Source: Burkholderiales bacterium (GTDB lineage: Bacteria; Pseudomonadota; Gammaproteobacteria; Burkholderiales; JAEUOS01). Taken from it: 64,000 bases of DNA. Shown piece by piece: positions 24,064-33,532 of the stretch. The position numbers and the translations under genes were made by a program. Numbering within the stretch: position 1 is the stretch's first letter; the number at the start of each line of letters is the position of its first letter. The notes beneath the pieces were generated by a model that searched no databases, had not been told where the DNA came from, and worked only from the letters and a program-made list of their open reading frames with translations. Where the stretch lies: contig JAEUOR010000010.1 in the NCBI GenBank assembly GCA_016790635.1, positions 186,001 through 250,000 of the forward strand, read 5' to 3'.

Positions 24064-25647
24064 TTAGCGCGCCCGCACAAAATGCGCGAACGTGAACTCG
24101 TCGGTGCGCCCGTCGTAGGCCAGTCCGCGCTTCATGGCCCAGGTGGCGATCTGATGGTGCACCGGGATCACGCCGTAATTGCGCAGCGCCAGGGTGGCGG
24201 CCTCGACGGCGTTGGCTTCGCGCGCCTTCTCGTCAGTCATCTGGAAGCCACGGTCGAGCAACTCGTCAACCTTGGGCAGCGAATGCCGGCCCCAGTTCCA
24301 CGACCCGTAGCCCTTGGCCGGATCCGGGGTCGCCAGGAGCGAACGCAGCGCCAGGTCGCCGGAAAAGCTGCCCCAGCCGAGCATGGCGAAGGCGAACTCG
24401 CCCGCGCGCGCCTTGGTGAAGTAGGTGGCGGCAGGGTGGGTCTCAAGCTTGGTCGCAATCCCGATGCGCGACAGCATCTGGGCGACCGTCTGCGCGACCT
24501 GGTCGTCATTGACGTAGCGATTGTTGGGCGCCGCCAGCACCATGGCAAAGCCGTCCGGGAAGCCGGCTTCGGCCAGCAGCTTGCGCGCCGCATCGGGCTC
24601 GAAGGCGTCCGGGCGCAGGGCACTGGCGTGGCCGAAGACCGGCGGGGCGACGACGTTGGCGGCGGGGATTGCCAGGTTCTCCATGACCCGCTCCGCGATC
24701 GCGGTCCGGTTGATGGCGCGCGAGATCGCCTGGCGCACGCGGATGTCCTTGAACGGGTTGCGACCCAGGGGCTTGCCGTCCTTGGCGGTGAGGCCGGGCG
24801 GGTTGTCGCGCGCCTGGTCCATGTGAAAGAAGATGGTGCGCCACGAGACCTTCTGGCCGAGCGTGAAATTCTGGTTCGTGCGCAGCTTGGCCGCGTCCGC
24901 CGTCGGGATGTTCTCGATCATGTCGACGTCGCCTGCCAGAAGCGCGGCGATGCGCGGGCCGTCGTTGGGCAGGAGGCGCAGCGAAACATTGGCGAATGCC
25001 GGCGTGCCGGCCCAGTAACCCTGGTTGCGCGTGAGTTCGATGCGGTCGCCGCGGCGGAAGGCGAGCAGGCGAAACGGTCCGGTGCCCGGGTGGACCGGTT
25101 TGCCCTCGGCACCGCCGCGCCCGCTGTTGAAGTCTTCGGTCGTGGCAGCCAGCGAGCGGCGGCTGATGATGAAGATCGAATTCAGGTCGTAGGGCAGCAT
25201 CGCGTAGGGCGTCGCCGTCGTGAAGCGCACCGTATGGCGGTCGACCGCGCGCATCGCCGTGATCGCCTTGGTGAAGACGCCGAACTGCCCGCCGGTTTTC
25301 TCGGTGGCGCGCGCGCGTTCGATCGACGCGATCACGTCCTCGGCCGCGAATTCCTGGCCGTCGTGAAAGCGCACGCCGTGGCGCAGCTTGAACTCCCATA
25401 CCGTCGGCTCGACCGCACGCCAGCTTTCGGCCAGGCCGGGCACCAGGCGCGCGTCCGAACCCACGTGGGTCAGCGCGTCATAGACGTGCCACAGCGCATT
25501 GTTGTTCGAGCCGATGTTGAGGTGGTGCGGGTCCATCGAGGTGACGTCGGCACCGAGCCCGATGCGCAGGTCCTGCGCGAGCGCAGCAGTCCCCGCCAGA
25601 AGAGCGGCAACCACGAGCAGGAGGCGGGCGGAAAGTCGTTGCAGCAT
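24064..25647 (-). CDS. ABC transporter family 5 (peptide/nickel-type) binding protein
   Basis: The 527-residue protein has a cleavable signal peptide (AQDLRIG start of the mature part, after residue 24). It has the SBP_bac_5 architecture: DVTSMDPHH near the N terminus and WEFKLRHGVRFHDGQEF. It binds an oligopeptide-like or other solute in the periplasm for an ABC importer. No permease or ATPase gene is adjacent, so it depends on a transporter elsewhere. GAGGAT precedes the ATG. It is divergent from nadK with an 87-base gap. Confidence 0.92.
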   Translation of the reverse strand: MLQRLSARLLLVVAALLAGTAALAQDLRIGLGADVTSMDPHHLNIGSNNNALWHVYDALTHVGSDARLVPGLAESWRAVEPTVWEFKLRHGVRFHDGQEFAAEDVIASIERARATEKTGGQFGVFTKAITAMRAVDRHTVRFTTATPYAMLPYDLNSIFIISRRSLAATTEDFNSGRGGAEGKPVHPGTGPFRLLAFRRGDRIELTRNQGYWAGTPAFANVSLRLLPNDGPRIAALLAGDVDMIENIPTADAAKLRTNQNFTLGQKVSWRTIFFHMDQARDNPPGLTAKDGKPLGRNPFKDIRVRQAISRAINRTAIAERVMENLAIPAANVVAPPVFGHASALRPDAFEPDAARKLLAEAGFPDGFAMVLAAPNNRYVNDDQVAQTVAQMLSRIGIATKLETHPAATYFTKARAGEFAFAMLGWGSFSGDLALRSLLATPDPAKGYGSWNWGRHSLPKVDELLDRGFQMTDEKAREANAVEAATLALRNYGVIPVHHQIATWAMKRGLAYDGRTDEFTFAHFVRAR

Positions 25648-25734
25648 GATGGCGTGAATCCTCGGCGGTGGAACTTCGATTTTGGCATACGCAATCTCGC
25701 CACGCGCTGCCGCACGCGCGGGCCCTGTGATCTA

Positions 25735-26640
25735 ATGCACGCCATGCCGTCCGCTTTCAAGACCGTCGCCATCGTCGGCAAGTACCAGACGCAGGGCATG
25801 GCTGAACCCTTGGCCGGCATCGCGGCATTTCTCAAGGCCGGCGGCTTCACACCCCTGATCGAAGCCGAGACTGCGGCCAACATCGGGCTCGGCGGCTACG
25901 CCACCGCTTCCATAGAGTCACTTGGCGAGGCTGCCGACCTGGCCGTGGTGGTGGGCGGCGACGGCACCATGCTGTCGGTGGCGCGCCTCTTGGCGCCCTA
26001 CGAGGTGCCGCTGGTGGGCGTCAACCAGGGGCGCCTGGGATTCATGACCGACATTGCGCTCAAGGACACCCACAAGGCCCTGGGTGCGATCCTGGCTGGC
26101 GAATACGACGCCGAGGATCGCCACATCCTGCGCGGCACCGTGACCCGCAACGGCGTGACGCAACTCGACACGCTGGCGTTGAACGACGTGGTGGTGAGTC
26201 GTGGCGCCATTGGCGGCATGATCGAACTGACCGTCAACGTCGACGGTCGTTTCGTCTACAACCAGCGCGCCGACGGGCTCATCATTGCTACCCCGACTGG
26301 ATCAACCGCGTATTCACTGTCCGCCAATGGCCCGATCCTGCACCCCCACCAGCCGGCCATCGTGCTGGTGCCGGTGGCGCCGCACGCGCTGACCAATCGC
26401 CCGATCGTCCTGTCAGACCGGTGCGAGGTCGAGATGACGTTGACGCGCGGGCGTGACGCAGGCGCGCACTTCGACGGCCAGGCGCATTGTTCGCTGCAGG
26501 ATCGCGACAAGATCTTCGTGCGGCGCTCGCAGCACGCGATCCGCTTCCTGCACCCGCGCGGCTACGATTACTTTCGCATGCTGCGCGAAAAGCTGCACTG
26601 GAGTGCGCTGCCGCCGGCCGACGCGGCGCCGCCTGGCTGA
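25735..26640 (+). CDS. nadK: NAD kinase
   Basis: This enzyme phosphorylates NAD to NADP with ATP or polyphosphate. The catalytic GGDGT motif (VVVGGDGTMLS), the NQGRLGFMTD segment and ATPTGSTAYSLSANGPI of the second domain are all intact. Length is about 300 residues, normal for the family. Start ATG 25735 or ATG 25744 (MPSAFK) cannot be decided; neither has a strong ribosome site. recN starts five bases after its stop, the usual betaproteobacterial pair. Confidence 0.96.
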   Translation: MHAMPSAFKTVAIVGKYQTQGMAEPLAGIAAFLKAGGFTPLIEAETAANIGLGGYATASIESLGEAADLAVVVGGDGTMLSVARLLAPYEVPLVGVNQGRLGFMTDIALKDTHKALGAILAGEYDAEDRHILRGTVTRNGVTQLDTLALNDVVVSRGAIGGMIELTVNVDGRFVYNQRADGLIIATPTGSTAYSLSANGPILHPHQPAIVLVPVAPHALTNRPIVLSDRCEVEMTLTRGRDAGAHFDGQAHCSLQDRDKIFVRRSQHAIRFLHPRGYDYFRMLREKLHWSALPPADAAPPG

Positions 26641-26645
26641 GTGCA

Positions 26646-28298
26646 ATGCTGCGGCACCTGTCGATACGCGACTTTGTCATCGTCGAGAGGCTCGAACTCG
26701 ACCTCGCGGCCGGCTTCACGGTCCTGACCGGCGAGACCGGCGCCGGCAAGTCGATCCTGGTCGACGCGCTTGCGCTGGTGCTGGGCGGACGCGGGGATGC
26801 CGACGTGGTGCGCCCGGGTGCGAAGCAAGCCGAGATCGGCGTCGAGTTCCAGGCGCCACCGGCAACGCTTTTGGAATGGCTTGCCCGGCACGGCCTGGAA
26901 GGCGACGACGGTTCCTGCCTCTTGCGCCGCGTGATCGAGGCGGGTGGCCGTTCGCGCGGTTTCATCAACGGTCGCGCGGCGACGCTCACCCAGTTGCGCG
27001 AGGCGGGCGAGTTCCTGCTCGACATCCACGGCCAGCATGCCCACCAGTCGCTGGTCCGAGCCGATGCGCAGCGCAGCGTCCTCGATGCGCACGGCGGGCT
27101 CGAATCCGTGGTCGCGCGGGTGCGCGCGGCGTGGAGTCACCTGCGGCAGTGTCGTGACGCGCTTGCCGAGGCGCGCGAGCATGCCGACCGCCTGGGCGCG
27201 GAGCGCGAGCGCATCGACTTCGCCCTGGAGGAACTCGATCGACTGGCGCCGGCGACCGGCGAGTGGGAGACGGTCGAGCGCGAGCATACACGCCTGTCGC
27301 ATGCGGCCACGCTGCTGGCGGGCGCGCAGGCGGCGCTGGGCGAACTGCAGGACGACGACGGCGCCTTGCTCGGCCGGCTGGCGGGCGTCGTGGCCCGGCT
27401 GCAAGGGCTCCGCGACATCGATGCGGGCCTGGGAGAGGCGGTCACGGCACTCGAACCTGCCAGCATCCACATCCAGGAAGCGGCACGCGAACTGTCGCAG
27501 TACCTGCGCCGCGCCGACCTCGACCCAGCGCGCCTGGCAGCCGTATCGAGTCGCCTCGAGGTCCTGCACGGCGCCGCGCGCCGCGCCAAGGTGGCCCCCG
27601 GGATGCTGCCCGCCGAACACGCACGCCTGCGCGCGCGCCGCGAGGAATTGCGCCTGGCTGCCGACCTGGAGGCGCTGGCGCGGCGCGAGGCCGAAGCCCT
27701 GGCCGCCTGGACGACGGCAGCGGCGACCTTGAGCGCCGGACGCGCCAAGGCCGCCAAGTCCTTCGGCCGCGCTGTCACCGCGGCCATGCAGACCCTGGCC
27801 ATGTCCGGCGGCCGGCTCGAGGTCGCACTTGAACCCGCGGAAGGGCCGGGCCCGCATGGCGCCGAGCGCGTCGAGTTCCTGATCGCCGCGCACGCAGGCA
27901 CGCCGCCGCGGCCCCTGGGCAAGGTGGCTTCCGGTGGCGAACTCTCGCGCATCGGCCTGGCCATCCAGGTCATCGCCAGCCGCGCGGCCCTGGTCCCCAC
28001 CCTGGTCTTCGACGAGGTCGATAGCGGTATCGGCGGTGCGGTCGCGGCTACCGTCGGGCGCCTGCTGGGCGAACTCGGTCAAGAGCACCAGGTGCTGTGC
28101 GTGACCCACCTGGCGCAGGTGGCGGCCCGCGCCGGCACGCAATGGCAGGTCACCAAGGCGTCAGCCGGCGGCGCGCCGGTATCTTCGCTCAAGGTGCTGT
28201 CCACGGCAGAGCGTGTCGACGAGATCGCGCGCATGCTGGGCGGCACGCCGATCACGCCGACGACGCGCAAGGCCGCGCGCGAGCTGCTGGCCGCCTGA
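26646..28298 (+). CDS. recN: DNA repair protein RecN
   Basis: The 550-residue SMC-like ATPase acts in recombinational repair of double-strand breaks. It has Walker A GETGAGKS (29-36), the ABC signature region KVASGGELSRIGLAIQ and Walker B with DEVDSGIGG near residue 460. The central coiled-coil region is Ala/Arg/Glu rich. Start ATG 26646 gives the standard MLRHLSIRDFVIVE opening and lies five bases after nadK. Confidence 0.97.
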   Translation: MLRHLSIRDFVIVERLELDLAAGFTVLTGETGAGKSILVDALALVLGGRGDADVVRPGAKQAEIGVEFQAPPATLLEWLARHGLEGDDGSCLLRRVIEAGGRSRGFINGRAATLTQLREAGEFLLDIHGQHAHQSLVRADAQRSVLDAHGGLESVVARVRAAWSHLRQCRDALAEAREHADRLGAERERIDFALEELDRLAPATGEWETVEREHTRLSHAATLLAGAQAALGELQDDDGALLGRLAGVVARLQGLRDIDAGLGEAVTALEPASIHIQEAARELSQYLRRADLDPARLAAVSSRLEVLHGAARRAKVAPGMLPAEHARLRARREELRLAADLEALARREAEALAAWTTAAATLSAGRAKAAKSFGRAVTAAMQTLAMSGGRLEVALEPAEGPGPHGAERVEFLIAAHAGTPPRPLGKVASGGELSRIGLAIQVIASRAALVPTLVFDEVDSGIGGAVAATVGRLLGELGQEHQVLCVTHLAQVAARAGTQWQVTKASAGGAPVSSLKVLSTAERVDEIARMLGGTPITPTTRKAARELLAA

Positions 28299-28340
28299 TC
28301 GTGGCGGGTGGCACGCAACGAGGACCCAGCCCAAAGTTGC

Positions 28341-28346
28341 TAAAAT
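28341..28346 (+). promoter_or_regulatory. Probable -10 of tRNA-Thr
   Basis: TAAAAT lies ten bases before the tRNA and is followed by a GC-rich discriminator (CCGCG), as expected for a stable-RNA promoter. No clear -35 was found. Confidence 0.45.
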
Positions 28347-28355
28347 CCGCGTCTC

Positions 28356-28431
28356 GCCGCTTTAGCTCAGTTGGTAGAGCAACGCACTCGTAACGCGTAG
28401 GTCGTCTGTTCGATTCAGACAAGCGGCACCA
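28356..28431 (+). tRNA. tRNA-Thr (anticodon CGT)
   Basis: This 76-base cloverleaf has its CCA encoded. The acceptor is GCCGCTT pairing with AAGCGGC, the D-arm GCTC-AGTTGGTA-GAGC, the anticodon loop CTCGTAA (CGT) and the T-arm GTCTG-TTCGATT-CAGAC. There is one A-C mismatch next to the anticodon loop. It reads ACG threonine codons. Confidence 0.96.
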
Positions 28432-28444
28432 AGAATGCTCGAAA

Positions 28445-28474
28445 GCAAAAGCCCGCCGATTGGCGGGCTTTTGC
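28445..28474. terminator. Terminator after tRNA-Thr
   Basis: The hairpin GCAAAAGCCCGCC/GGCGGGCTTTTGC around a short GATT loop has an A tract before and a T tract after. It can serve tRNA-Thr and the convergent TRAP operon. Confidence 0.9.
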
Positions 28475-28493
28475 ATTGATGGGCAGGCGCCGC

Positions 28494-29762
28494 TCAAAAC
28501 TTGCCGGTCACCCAGTACATCCCGATCCATGGTTGCCACGCGACCAGGAACAGCGCGAAGAGCATGATGCAGATGAACGGGATCGCCGCGCGGCACAGGG
28601 TGGCGAAATTCTGCTTGAAGGCGGTCATCGCGACGATCAGGTTGAGACCCACCGGCGGGGTCAGGAACCCGATCTCCAGGTTCAGGATCATGATGAGGCC
28701 GAAGATGACCTTGTCGTATCCATAGGCTGCGGCCATCGGTGTGAGCAGCGGGGCCAGCACCAGGATGGCCTCGCCGGTGGTCATGAGGCAGCCTACCCCC
28801 AGGAGCAGGATGTTGACCAGGAGCATGAACATGGCCGGGCTGGAAATGTAACCCTGCACCCACTCGACCAGCTGGCCCGGCACGCGGTGTTCGATCAGGA
28901 TGATGTTGAGCGAGAGCGCGATGGCCAGCAGCGGAAACAGCGAGCCGCCCAGCTTGGAGGCGTCCAGCACGACCTCGTAGAACACCCGGAACTTGAGCTC
29001 GCGGTGCACGAAGATCTCGATGAGCATCGCGTACCCGAGGGCCACGGCGGCGGCCTCGGTGGCGGTGAAGTAGCCGCTGTAGATGCCGCCCAGGAGGATG
29101 ACCGGCATGAGCGCCGCCCAGAATCCCTCGCGCAACGCCGTGCCCAGTTCGCCCAAGTCCAGGCGCTCGGTCGGCTTGTGGCGGTTGAACCAGACCGCGT
29201 AGATGGAGAACAGCACTGTCAGCAGGAGCCCCGGGCCGACGCCCGCCTTGAACAGGTCGACCACCGACGTCTCGGTGACCAGCCCGTAGATGATCATCGG
29301 GATCGAGGGCGGGATGATGATGCCCAGGGTGCCACCGGACATGATCGCGCCCAAGGCGAAGCGGTTGTCGTAGTTGGCTGCGCGCATGGCCGGATACATG
29401 ACCGAGCCGATCGCCAGCATGGTGACGATCGACGATCCCGAGATCGCCGCGAACACGGCGCACGAGAGGATGCATGCCACGCCCAGTCCGCCCGGGATCG
29501 GCCGGGTCAGGGCCGCCATGATGCGGATCAGGCGCCTGGCGGTCGTGCCCTTGGTCATGATCGCGCCGCACAGGATGAACATGGGGATCGACAGGATCAC
29601 TTCCTTGTCGAGCGCAACCCACATGTCCTCGATGATGTAATCGAGTTGCCCGCGCCCCCACACCAGGTGCACATAGGCCGCCACTGCCAGGAGGATGATC
29701 AGTAGCGACTGGCGCAGCACCAGGAGGAGCAGCACCACGCCGACCAGGAGGAGGGCCATCAT
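28494..29762 (-). CDS. TRAP transporter large permease (DctM-type)
   Basis: The 422-residue protein has about 12 membrane helices. DctM-family marks include GSSIVTMLAIGSVMYPAM, GGTLGIIIPPSIPMI and the C-terminal LEIGFLTPPVGLNL. It forms the ion-driven channel of a tripartite ATP-independent periplasmic transporter for an organic acid. ATG 29762 overlaps the stop of the small permease by four bases (ATGA), so translation is coupled. The open frame extends upstream, but only antisense-like in character. Confidence 0.95.
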   Translation of the reverse strand: MMALLLVGVVLLLLVLRQSLLIILLAVAAYVHLVWGRGQLDYIIEDMWVALDKEVILSIPMFILCGAIMTKGTTARRLIRIMAALTRPIPGGLGVACILSCAVFAAISGSSIVTMLAIGSVMYPAMRAANYDNRFALGAIMSGGTLGIIIPPSIPMIIYGLVTETSVVDLFKAGVGPGLLLTVLFSIYAVWFNRHKPTERLDLGELGTALREGFWAALMPVILLGGIYSGYFTATEAAAVALGYAMLIEIFVHRELKFRVFYEVVLDASKLGGSLFPLLAIALSLNIILIEHRVPGQLVEWVQGYISSPAMFMLLVNILLLGVGCLMTTGEAILVLAPLLTPMAAAYGYDKVIFGLIMILNLEIGFLTPPVGLNLIVAMTAFKQNFATLCRAAIPFICIMLFALFLVAWQPWIGMYWVTGKF

Positions 29763-30346
29763 TCCTGGAACTCCGGCGGCAACGGTCGCAATGCCGGCCA
29801 GATCGCATAGAGCAGGTAACGCCCGGCGGCCGACGCGAAGCCGATCGGCAGCGCCAGCTGGATCGGCCAGACCTTGACGCCGAGCATGGGCACGACCAGT
29901 CCGGCGGTTTTGGTCGACATCACGAAAGTCCAGGCCACCCAGGCGACGTAGGACAGCGCGACGAAGGCGATGACGTCGGCCAGCCGGTTCATGCCGGCGT
30001 CCCACGACTTCGGAACCCAGCCGAAGGCCACGCGCGGCGTCAGGTGGCTGGCGGTCGCGGTGGCGATACCGATGCCCAGGAAGCTGCCGATGACCAGCGC
30101 GAATACCGAAAGCTTCTGCGAACCCTGTACCCCAAGCGCCCCGACGGTCATGCCCGACGCGCGCAACAGGGGTGCCAGGATCTCACGCCCGACGACATCG
30201 ACCAGGAGGAGAATGGCGATGAAGGCGAAGCACGCGACCGCCCCCCAACACTCGGTCTTGTGCCAGATCTCCGTGAGCGCACGCGCGAACGCCGGCGCAG
30301 GCGTCCCCGGCGCGGCGGCGGGTGGGCCCGCCGAATGATCGGTCAT
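29759..30346 (-). CDS. TRAP transporter small permease (DctQ-type)
   Basis: The 195-residue protein has four membrane helices in the DctQ pattern (CFAFIAILLLVDVVGREI opening helix). It pairs with the large permease in the inner membrane. The gene starts four bases after the binding-protein stop and overlaps the large-permease start, in the common P-Q-M order. Confidence 0.92.
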   Translation of the reverse strand: MTDHSAGPPAAAPGTPAPAFARALTEIWHKTECWGAVACFAFIAILLLVDVVGREILAPLLRASGMTVGALGVQGSQKLSVFALVIGSFLGIGIATATASHLTPRVAFGWVPKSWDAGMNRLADVIAFVALSYVAWVAWTFVMSTKTAGLVVPMLGVKVWPIQLALPIGFASAAGRYLLYAIWPALRPLPPEFQE

Positions 30347-30350
30347 CGGA

Positions 30351-31379
30351 TCAGGAGCGGCCTTCGCAGCCCTTGCGCGCCGTTTCGATCTGGCGGAAGA
30401 AGGACTCCGACTCGCCGCCGATTTCCTTGATCATCTGCGGCCAGGACGGCGCCAGCGCGCGGCGCCACTCGTCGCGTTGCGCGGGAGTGACGTTCGCCAC
30501 TTGCCCACCTGCTTTTTCGTGCAGGCTGCGGATCATGGTTTCAAAGGCGCGCGCCTCCTTGCGCGCCATGGCAGCGGTTTCGCGTCCGGCGGCGCGGCGC
30601 AGCGCGTCCTGGTGATCCTTGGACAGCTTGTCGAAGACGCCCTTGTTCATGATCGTGAACGAAGGCGATGACCACAACTCGACCCTGGAGAGGACCGGCG
30701 CGACCTTGTTCAGGCCCGAAGGGACATAGAAGGTCGACGGCGTGCCGACCGCATCGAGCGCGCCCGTCTGGAACGAAGGCGCCCACTCGGTGACGCCCAG
30801 CGGCGAGGAGTTGGCGCCCAGCGCATTCCACATGACCGTGTACATCTTGCTGCCGTATGAGCCGGCCTTGATGCCCTTCACATCGGCGGGTACCACGAAT
30901 GGCTTCTTGCCCACCAGGTCGATGGTGCCGACGTCGCTGTTGCCGAATAAGACGACGCCGCGCTTGGCGAACAGGTCCGCGATCGGCTGTTGCAGGGCAT
31001 CGACAGTGCAGTCCGACTCGGCGACTGAGCGAAAGTAGAACGGCATGATGAGCGCCGCCATCTCGGGGGCAACGATGGCCGCGGCCCCGGTGGCGAAGCC
31101 GCCCATGTCGATGCGCCCGCGTGCGACCTGCTGCACAGCGTCCTGTTCATTTCCCAGCTGCGAGGAAATGAAGGCCTCGATCTTCAAGGTGCCCTTGCTT
31201 TCCTCTTCGACCGCCTGCGCGAAGCGCCCGATCTGCGCGACCCACGGCGTCTTGGGCGGGGCCGAGGAGGCATAGCGCAGAGAAACCGGCTTGGCCTGCG
31301 GCAAGGCGGGCGTGGCCACCGCCGCCAGAATGGCGGCCGTCAGGGTGGTGATGACTGTGGACGGGATGCGGCGCGACAT
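30351..31379 (-). CDS. TRAP transporter substrate-binding protein (DctP-type)
   Basis: The 342-residue periplasmic protein has a signal peptide ending near ALPQA and the DctP fold (VSLRYASSAPPKTPWVAQ; GRIDMGGFATGAAAIV; FYVPSGLNK). The strong site GGAGGAG precedes ATG 31379. It delivers the substrate to the two permeases that follow. The promoter region upstream holds GTTGC/GCAAC palindromes, so the operon is probably regulated. The substrate is unknown; no catabolic enzyme is in this operon. Confidence 0.95.
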   Translation of the reverse strand: MSRRIPSTVITTLTAAILAAVATPALPQAKPVSLRYASSAPPKTPWVAQIGRFAQAVEEESKGTLKIEAFISSQLGNEQDAVQQVARGRIDMGGFATGAAAIVAPEMAALIMPFYFRSVAESDCTVDALQQPIADLFAKRGVVLFGNSDVGTIDLVGKKPFVVPADVKGIKAGSYGSKMYTVMWNALGANSSPLGVTEWAPSFQTGALDAVGTPSTFYVPSGLNKVAPVLSRVELWSSPSFTIMNKGVFDKLSKDHQDALRRAAGRETAAMARKEARAFETMIRSLHEKAGGQVANVTPAQRDEWRRALAPSWPQMIKEIGGESESFFRQIETARKGCEGRS

Positions 31380-31463
31380 GGTTGTCTCCTCCTGAAATTG
31401 AACGGCCTTTTTGTGGACCGGCGAGTTTTAGCAGACTTGCGCAGACACAACCGGAAGTTTCGA

Positions 31464-31509
31464 TGTTGCGACGCAACAGATGAAGTTGCGCGAAGGGGGG
31501 CAACGCAAC
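31464..31509. promoter_or_regulatory. Clustered GTTGC/GCAAC palindromes, probable operators
   Basis: TGTTGCGACGCAACA (31464-31478) is a perfect 6-bp inverted repeat. A second GTTGC (31485-31489) pairs with GCAACGCAAC (31500-31509). They lie between the divergent TRAP operon and DMT permease gene, 85-130 bases before the TRAP start. No regulator gene is adjacent. Confidence 0.55.
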
Positions 31510-31568
31510 GCAGTTCGCCCCGCGCGCTTGAGAGCGTGGGTGCGCCGGCTAGAATGCACCCCGATCTC

Positions 31569-32507
31569 ATGCCCAACAAACGCCTGTGGCCAAGAGGCCT
31601 GGCCGCCCGGGTCGGGCGCCGCTTCGCGGCACTCGACCCGGTCCCGCGCGCAATGATCTGGTCGGCGCTGGCCGGTTTCCAGTTCTGCGTGCTCAACGCG
31701 CTCCTGCGCGTGCTCACCGAGACCCTCGACCCGTTCGTGGCCCAATGCCTGCGCTACGCCGCCGGCTTTCTGGTCATGTGGCCCTTGATCCTGCGCGCCG
31801 GTCCGGCCGCATACATGCCGCGTCGCATCGGCGGGCAGTTCGCGCGCGGACTGGTCCACGCCTTCGGCCTGTGCCTGTGGTTCATTGCGCTGCCGCGCAT
31901 TCCGTTAGCCGACACCACCGCGATCGGTTTCACCGGCCCCATTTTCATGATGATCGGTGCCTGGCTGGTTTTCGGTGAAGCGATGCGGCGCGACCGCTGG
32001 CTGGCGACCGCAGCCGGATTTGCCGGTGTCCTGATCGTGGTCGGGCCGCAACTGTCCGGCAGCGGCGGGGTGTGGCACCTGGTGATGCTGGCCTCCTGCC
32101 CGGTGTTCGCTGCCTCGTTTTTGATCACCAAGGCGCTGACTCGCTATGAGTCCGCCGGGGTGATCGTGGTCTGGCAGGCCATCACGGTCACGCTTTTCAG
32201 CCTGCCGCTGGCCTGGCTCAACTGGAGCATGCCGCAGCCGTGGCAGTGGCTGCTGTTCGTCTTGTGCGGCCTCTTGGGCAGCGGCGGGCATTTCTGCCTC
32301 ACCCGGTCACTCGCCGTGGCGCCGGTCTCGTCTACCCAGTCGGTCAAGTTCCTCGATCTGGTCTGGTCAACCTTCATGGGCTGGGTCCTGTTCGCCGAGC
32401 CGGCTTCGGCCACCACCTTGGCCGGCGGCGCGGTGATCAGCGTCGCGACTGTATGGATCGCACGACGCGAGGCGCGTGCGGTGACTCGCGCTAAGATCGG
32501 CCAGTAG
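31569..32507 (+). CDS. DMT-superfamily (EamA) permease
   Basis: The 312-residue protein has ten helices in two EamA repeats. The first repeat includes LRYAAGFLVMWPLIL and IPLADTTAIGFTGPIFMMIGA; the second VAPVSSTQSVKFLDLVWSTFMG. It is probably a metabolite exporter; the substrate is unknown. ATG 31569 or the in-frame ATG 31554 may be used. It is divergent from the TRAP operon across a 189-base regulatory gap. Confidence 0.9.
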   Translation: MPNKRLWPRGLAARVGRRFAALDPVPRAMIWSALAGFQFCVLNALLRVLTETLDPFVAQCLRYAAGFLVMWPLILRAGPAAYMPRRIGGQFARGLVHAFGLCLWFIALPRIPLADTTAIGFTGPIFMMIGAWLVFGEAMRRDRWLATAAGFAGVLIVVGPQLSGSGGVWHLVMLASCPVFAASFLITKALTRYESAGVIVVWQAITVTLFSLPLAWLNWSMPQPWQWLLFVLCGLLGSGGHFCLTRSLAVAPVSSTQSVKFLDLVWSTFMGWVLFAEPASATTLAGGAVISVATVWIARREARAVTRAKIGQ

Positions 32508-32557
32508 TGAAAAAAATCTCGGGCGTCTGACCCGACCCAATCGACAAAGGAGACAAC

Positions 32558-33529
32558 ATGCATCGACTCTTGGCGCTGCGTGCGCTGTGCGTGATCCTGG
32601 CCATCGCGCCCGCCAGTGCGTTCGCGCAAACTTTCCCCAGCAAGCCCGTGCGCGTGGTCATCACGGTGCAGCCCGGCAACGTCGGCGATACGCGCATGCG
32701 CCAGATCGCCGAAAAGCTGGGCCCGCTCCTGGGCCAGTCGGTGATCGTCGACAACCGCCCCGGCGCCTCGGGCAACATCGCAACCGAGTTCGTCATGCGC
32801 GCGCCTGCCGACGGCTATACGCTGCTGCTGGGCCACACTTTCAACATGACCTGGAATCCGGCGCTGCTCAAGATGGCCTTCGAGCCGGTCAAGGTCCTGA
32901 CCGGCGTGACCATGATCTCCAAGGGGCCGCCGCTCCTGGTGGCGCACCCGAGCATGCCTTTCAACTCGGTAGGCGAGATGATCGCGTTCGCCAAGGCCAA
33001 CCCGGGCAAGCTCAACATGGGTGGGACCACCGCCGGCACGGCGCACGTGGCGCTGGAACTCCTCAAGCAGCGCACCGGGGTCGACATCACCTTCGTGCCG
33101 TACAAGGCAGCCGGCGGGCAGCTCATCACCGATGCTGTCTCCAACGTCATCAATGTCTACTTCGACTACACGGTCACCCTGCAACAACTCATCAATACCG
33201 GTCGTCTGAAGCCCTTGGGCGTGGCCAGCACCAAGCGCATGGCAGTGTGGCCCAACGTGCCGACCTTCCGCGAAGCGGGCTTTCCCGGCGAGTTCGACAT
33301 CGCCTCCTGGCAAGGCCTGTACGCGCCGGCCGGCACGCCGCGCGACGTGCTGGTGCGCATCGCCACCGAGACGGCCAAGGTGTTGAACATGCCCGACATC
33401 AAGAACTCGTTCGAATCCACCGGCGGGGAGATCGGCGGCGATACGCCGGACCAGTTCCAGGCCTTTTCCTTGGCCGAGCACGCCAAGTGGGGCAAGGTCA
33501 TCCGCGACGCCGGCATCAAGCTGGAGTAG
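32558..33529 (+). CDS. Bug/TctC-type periplasmic solute-binding protein
   Basis: The 323-residue protein has a signal peptide (cleavage after ASAFAQ near residue 24) and Bug motifs (FPSKPVRVVITVQPG, DNRPGASGN, FVPYKAAGG). AAAGGAG lies eight bases before the ATG. It binds a carboxylate in the periplasm. No TctAB partner is near. An SDR starts three bases after its stop, so the two are co-transcribed. Confidence 0.92.
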   Translation: MHRLLALRALCVILAIAPASAFAQTFPSKPVRVVITVQPGNVGDTRMRQIAEKLGPLLGQSVIVDNRPGASGNIATEFVMRAPADGYTLLLGHTFNMTWNPALLKMAFEPVKVLTGVTMISKGPPLLVAHPSMPFNSVGEMIAFAKANPGKLNMGGTTAGTAHVALELLKQRTGVDITFVPYKAAGGQLITDAVSNVINVYFDYTVTLQQLINTGRLKPLGVASTKRMAVWPNVPTFREAGFPGEFDIASWQGLYAPAGTPRDVLVRIATETAKVLNMPDIKNSFESTGGEIGGDTPDQFQAFSLAEHAKWGKVIRDAGIKLE

Positions 33530-33532
33530 GTC

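Noticed and set aside
24052..26640. Plus-strand open frame of 862 codons ending as nadK
   Set aside because: The part before 25735 is antisense to a binding-protein gene; NAD kinase starts at 25735 or 25744.
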